Source: Hirudo medicinalis
Lineage: Eukaryota > Annelida > Clitellata > Hirudinida > Hirudinidae
Direction of reading: 5' to 3'
NCBI GenBank assembly: GCA_011800805.1
Contig: MPNW01000994.1
Location: forward strand, 2,501-51,964
Length of the DNA: 49,464 nt
Below, one piece after another: positions 45,000 to 49,464 of this stretch (position 1 is the stretch's first letter; each line of letters begins with the position of its first letter). The translations under genes and the position numbers were made by a program. Below the pieces are notes generated by a model, which did not search any database, had not been told where the DNA came from, and saw nothing but the letters and a program-made list of their open reading frames with translations.

Positions 45000-46932
45000 C
45001 TAACTGGGAGACCAGACATAGTTTATGTCCGCCCCGTTCTTGACGAAACCGGGCAGACCGTTCGGCTGCTCTGCCACTATGACCGCCCTGGGTTTCCTAC
45101 CGAGGGTCGTTCCGACATTTACCCCGACATTCACCCTGAGCTTCTGCCCCCGCCTGGGTTGGATGAAAAAGAAAGTCATTGGTTTGTTTCAGCCTTTTGA
45201 AAATTGGTGGATTCAATGTTTCATGGTTTTGATGGAACTTGAATGGTAGTGTTGCTTATTAAGTTTTTAATAAAACAAATTATGATGATGATAACGACGA
45301 TGATGACGGTGACGGTGATGATATTGATGATGGTGATTACCGATGTTTTGATGCTCGTAAAGTGATTTTCTATCTGCCGAGGATGGATTCATTGGTAATA
45401 TTGTGATTATTTATCTCAATCATCCACTTGATCTCCAAAAATTAATGTCTGCCCGATCGGCCAAACTCACAGGTTCATCATCCTGTTGATGGCTCCGACG
45501 GCTTCGGCGACGAGGTCGTACCTGGAAACGGATTGAAGACCGACCACGAGGTCATTCCCTCGAGAGAGGTGGATGGCCAGGAACTGGCTGGCATTCGGGG
45601 CGACGCTGACGGCCGTGATCTGGAAAAGTAGTGATGGTCGAATGAGTTTACCACTGCCAATGACCATGGGTGAGTTGTCGGACGGTTAGGGGGTTATGGT
45701 CGGATGGTTTTTGAAGTCGAGGTGAATGGTGATGAAAGTTATCAGAATGTGAGTCTCTGATAAAAAGAATTTTGTTTTTCTTTTTGTTTTTCCATGTAAG
45801 TTTTACTGACATGCTTTCACACTGGTAAGTGTAATTACCAACGTTTTATGTGAAACCATGGTTAATAATAATTAATGTTTAATAATAATTATATTTCACT
45901 TTAAACTCGGACTAATTAGTAACACTTTTCGTGTTTCTCAACCTCTTCGACTGGAATTCCTTTGGCCAAGCTTCTGAAAGGTCGTTTAGAGTCGAGTTTG
46001 TAGATGAATTGGTCGGTGATCAGAATGGCCCTGTCGGTGCTTTTGGCAAATCTGTTGGTCTGAACAACGAGGCAAATATATTTGTTTTGAAGAAATTGTT
46101 TATTAATTTTTTAAGATTAATTTTGTGCCCGTGCTGTTATAAAATATGTCGTATCGTCGAATTGATCAAATCATTAAAAAATATTGTTTTAAAATTTAAT
46201 CAATCATCTCCTTCTTCGCGATATTTTTATCGGCGCAAACCTTTTTGACGAAACTCGAAAACCAGATCCTCTTGAACTGATCCTGGGTTTTGAGGGCGTT
46301 GATGGTGTGCTCGGCATCGGTGGCATTCCTGTTTTCTTTGGCCTTCGATCACGACGTGCAGGTTTAAGTGGACAAAATAAATTACTTAATTTGTTATCTT
46401 AAATGAATGGTGATTACCACCATAAATTAGGTTGTCAATTATGAAATGGTTTGGCATTAAGCAGGTAACCGATCATGCATAAAATACCTGTCCTCATTTG
46501 TCAGAGATTTTAGCTCATTAATAAAGGGAAGGATTGTTGAAAGGATTGATACACCAATAATAATTAAATAATTAATAACTTGTAATACACTCAACACCAA
46601 TATTAATACCATAGTAATACTTAACATCCCAATGTTTTGATTGAAACCAATTAGTTGATGATTGAATCAATTACATTGACGAGGTAGTTCCTCTCCCATT
46701 TGCGGCCGGGCGTGGCGTCCTTCCTTTTTCCCCTGAGGACGTCGGCAGAGAAGACCTTCAACTCCAGCGTTGGCAGGTCCTCCTTTGTTACTTGTTTGAG
46801 CTTCATGTAGCAGTTCCATCTGTCAATTGTTGATAACATTTTAATTAATTAGTGATATTTGTTAGTGTGTATTATCAAAATAAATTTTTGTGCAAGAGTT
46901 TGGAATTATTTTGCCTATTATTATTATTATTG

Positions 46933-46979
<47 letters not shown>

Positions 46980-49464
46980 GTTATTATTATTATTATCTGT
47001 CAGTTAATTATTTGAGAGTTAACGCATAATTGACTGATTATGATAAACTTTGTCACACCTCGAATGTATCTTCTTCAGGATTGGCTCAGCGGGCGCCAAC
47101 ACATGGGGGGGTTTGGGCCAATTTTTGGGCGACCTTTTGCTCGAAACAACCCTAAAAAAGTGGAAGATGATGTGAATATAAAATGAAACATAATTAATTC
47201 AAAAATATAAATAATTAACAGCATAATTATTAGGTAATAATAACTAGGTTGATATCATAATTTGTAGTATGTTTATCAATAATATGCTTGTTGCTTGAGG
47301 ATTTTTATTTCAATTTATAACATTTTGTCGTCGTTGTTGTAGTTATTATTGTTGTTGTAGTTATTGTTGTTGTTGTTATTGTTGTTGTTAATCTTATTAT
47401 GTTGTTGTCAGTATTGTTACATTATTACTTCTACTGACCCAAAGGTCTGCTTGACATTTTTCAAGTAAGATCTGATCACGTGATTCCTCCATGTCTAGAA
47501 GAAAGTAACAATCGAAAGTAAGAGTCTAAATAACTAAAGCAATTGAATTACAAGCAAACAACAATCGAAAACTTGAGTCAACACTCAAGATAGAAATTGC
47601 AATCTCTAGACTCCTAAAGTTTCGAATTCAGTAATTCTAAACGCGACTAATTTTGGACCAATTTAAGACCGACTGACCCTCTGCATGATTTTGGCAATTT
47701 TCGGCATCTGTTCCTCACGTTTCTGTTCCAGAGCAAACATGGTTTTTGGACTCCTGATGAAGATCTTCGTCTTTCCATACTTTACGTCCGAGTCGAAGCC
47801 GTTCTCCCGGATCAGAATCTTCGTACCCTCGTTTGGAGAACCTCGATAGCTGGGCCAGGTGTTCTTCGATATCACCTTGTACCTGTCGATTGAGTGGAGG
47901 TCGATGATGGTTACAAAAAAGAATCACAAACACTTAACAAATTGTCAACATTTCTTTTGCAAATTGATGTTCAGTAACTACGGCTGGAAATAATTTTTTT
48001 TTTAAAGTAAAAAAGATCGGATCATTCGGGAAATGAACACTTAAACCGGGAACCTCTTAAGGAATCTCTCGTAGGGCATCCTGAACGCGAAACCAGCCCT
48101 CCTGACCCTGACATTTTCGAGGAGGCCGAGGTACTTGACTTGGTGCTCGCACCTCTCGTGGTCAAACTTTACCGGGGATTTTTCTTCGTTGGGCTTGATG
48201 CAGCGGACATAGTAAGGTTCCTGTGGTTTAGGAATGAGGTCGATGGGCGAATGGATAGATTGTTAATGGTCGGGGGGTATGCAACTGATCTTGAGGGGAC
48301 AATTTTGTTGTTGTTACGTTGGTTTGCATATTCTACTGGGTAATTGGCTTACGTTAATAGTGCGTTTAGCTGGCTACCTGCATGTATTTTAGTATTTAGT
48401 ATTTTAGTTGGTTTAGATTTAATGTGATAATTAGCGTTGGGGATGGAGTTAGGGGCTAGGGCCAGGTTAGGGTCGAGGTCACCGCTTCGTCTGCTTCCAT
48501 TGTATCGTCATTGAAACTAAGGTTCTTCCACCCTACCTTCGAGACGAGGTTGTTGATCAGGGCAACCATGGAATTCTTGAAGTTCGTTCCTGCCGTCAAG
48601 GGTCTCTTGGTGACCGCATCTAAACTTTTGGCGCCCTCAGGCACATAGACTTTATAGTTTGGTTGGAGCTGATGGAATGATTGAATAAAAATTGCAACAT
48701 CTTCAATTTATTTCCAGTGATCACAACATTAACATTCTGTATGTGGACGGAGGGACAGACCGACCCAAATGTGCTGATATGTCATCACCACGACATTCAT
48801 CATCATCTTCATCATCATCACCACCATCATCTTCATCATTACCATTATCACCATCATCTTCATCATCTTCATCATCATCATCACCACCACCACCATCATC
48901 ACCATTATCATCGTCGTCGTCGTCATCGTCACCTGTTATGGAGAAGTCGTTTGAAGTCCTGGAAAAGTAGGTCCTTATTTTTGTCAATGAATCCGTCAAC
49001 CCGGTAAGTCACGTTTCCTGCGTAGTGGACGATGCGGAAGTTCTTTCCAAAGTCCAATGATTTGTCGTTGGGCACCATCTGAAGATGATAATGATGATGA
49101 TGGTGATGATGACGATGATGATGATGGTGATGATGGTGATGATGGTGGTGGTGATAATGACGACGACGACGAAGACGATGATGATGAGGACGATTACTAA
49201 TTTTTATTTAAATTTTACAAAACATGTACCAATATGTTTTAATTATTGAATCAAATTACGCAGCAATAAACAACAATTGATTAAAAAAACAGACAACAAC
49301 AATTTAAATTTTACCCAATTGAACTGAAAGTCATTGTAGACCAACCTTCCTGGTTTGGAAGTGCTTGTGCTGTGACAGCTTGTTGGACATAGCGTCCAGG
49401 AACATCTCGTCGGTTACCTTGCCAACGGTGATGCAGGCCTCGTCCAAGATGGCGAAGATGCCCT
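45000..49464 (-). CDS. Class I unconventional myosin (MYO1D/Myo31DF-like), C-terminal half, 5' end beyond the window
   Basis: Actin-based, membrane-linked motor. Exons on the minus strand: 49346 to edge, 48933-49078, 48537-48668, 48054-48220, 47678-47882, 47439-47494, 47059-47151, 46675-46819, 46241-46342, 45943-46059, 45471-45619, 45000-45153. The motor part shows [75 protein letters not shown] and [18 protein letters not shown]. One IQ-like motif ([11 protein letters not shown]) spans an exon junction, followed by a TH1 tail: [30 protein letters not shown], and [10 protein letters not shown] near the end. [12 protein letters not shown] and FSSFVKK favour the MYO1D/Myo31DF subclass. The junction between 48933-49078 and 48537-48668 is out of phase unless a 13-nt exon (48761-48773) is included. 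Confidence 0.92.
45285..45345. repeat. GAT/GAC trinucleotide tract in the last myosin intron
   Basis: Imperfect GATGAT/GACGGT repeats. Confidence 0.75.
46918..46997. repeat. (ATT)n microsatellite in a myosin intron
   Basis: Near-pure ATT with two GTT interruptions. A related GTT-rich stretch lies at about 47325-47405. Confidence 0.85.
48761..48773 (-). other. Candidate 13-nt microexon of the myosin gene
   Basis: On the minus strand this stretch is flanked by ATATCAG and GTCTGT. Its 13 nt are the only interval I found between the neighbouring exons that restores frame, adding Ser-Thr-Phe-Gly-Ser at a surface-loop position of the motor domain. Confidence 0.3.
48789..48928. repeat. (CAT/CAC)n microsatellite in a myosin intron
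   Basis: Imperfect CATCAT, CACCAC and CTTCAT repeats that end at the donor of the 48933-49078 exon. Confidence 0.85.
49083..49195. repeat. (GAT/GGT)n microsatellite in a myosin intron
   Basis: GATGAT and GATGGT repeats directly upstream (minus-strand sense) of the 49078 acceptor. Confidence 0.85.

Noticed and set aside
44964..45200. Plus-strand 78-codon frame near the end of the myosin gene
   Set aside because: It is antisense to the last myosin exon (45000-45153), whose minus-strand frame joins in phase and matches a TH1 C terminus.
48692..48970. Open frames made of poly-Ser, poly-His or poly-Asp
   Set aside because: They are translations of a CAT/CAC microsatellite inside a myosin intron, open in several frames at once.

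Overview
This window is a piece of an animal nuclear genome: AT-rich, intron-rich and crowded with trinucleotide microsatellites. Spliced genes with GT/AG junctions, long low-complexity introns, a trypsin-fold secreted protease, a metazoan-type Mediator subunit 12 (MED12) and a class I myosin show that it is metazoan. The gene structures and repeats suggest an invertebrate, perhaps a lophotrochozoan such as an annelid or leech. That placement is inference: nothing in the window proves it.

Layout. (1) 439-2429, minus: a six-exon elastase/chymotrypsin-like serine protease, complete from signal peptide to stop. (2) 3252-25806, plus: MED12, followed through 43 exons. The splice phases agree throughout and give 2,392 codons plus stop. 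It carries a large Thr-Pro-, His- and Gln-rich insertion. (3) 25807-29499: no confident gene, but a short inverted-repeat transposon remnant near 27.95-28.17 kb. (4) 29500-31233 and 39871-41160, plus: two intronless C2H2 zinc-finger genes that share one unusual finger block and are evidently paralogues. About 8.6 kb of mostly microsatellite and minisatellite DNA lies between them. (5) 41721-42612: a 58-bp inverted repeat flanking about 776 bp. (6) 42896-44226, plus: an unrelated multi-finger protein whose 3' end holds a 127-bp perfect duplication around a single N, almost certainly an unmerged contig overlap. (7) 45000 to the window edge, minus: the C-terminal half of a class I (MYO1D/Myo31DF-like) unconventional myosin, from the motor domain to the stop.

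The genes do not form an operon or an obvious shared pathway. MED12 belongs to the CDK8 kinase module of Mediator in the nucleus, the three zinc-finger proteins are probable nuclear DNA-binding factors, the myosin is cytoplasmic and membrane-linked, and the protease is secreted. I found no convincing new multi-gene system. The most informative oddities are the shared zinc-finger block with a collapsed Cys-Cys finger, the Thr-Pro-rich MED12 insertion, a dispersed repeat family in two MED12 introns, a probable GC-AG intron, a possible 13-nt microexon in the myosin gene, and assembly joins that corrupt one gene model.
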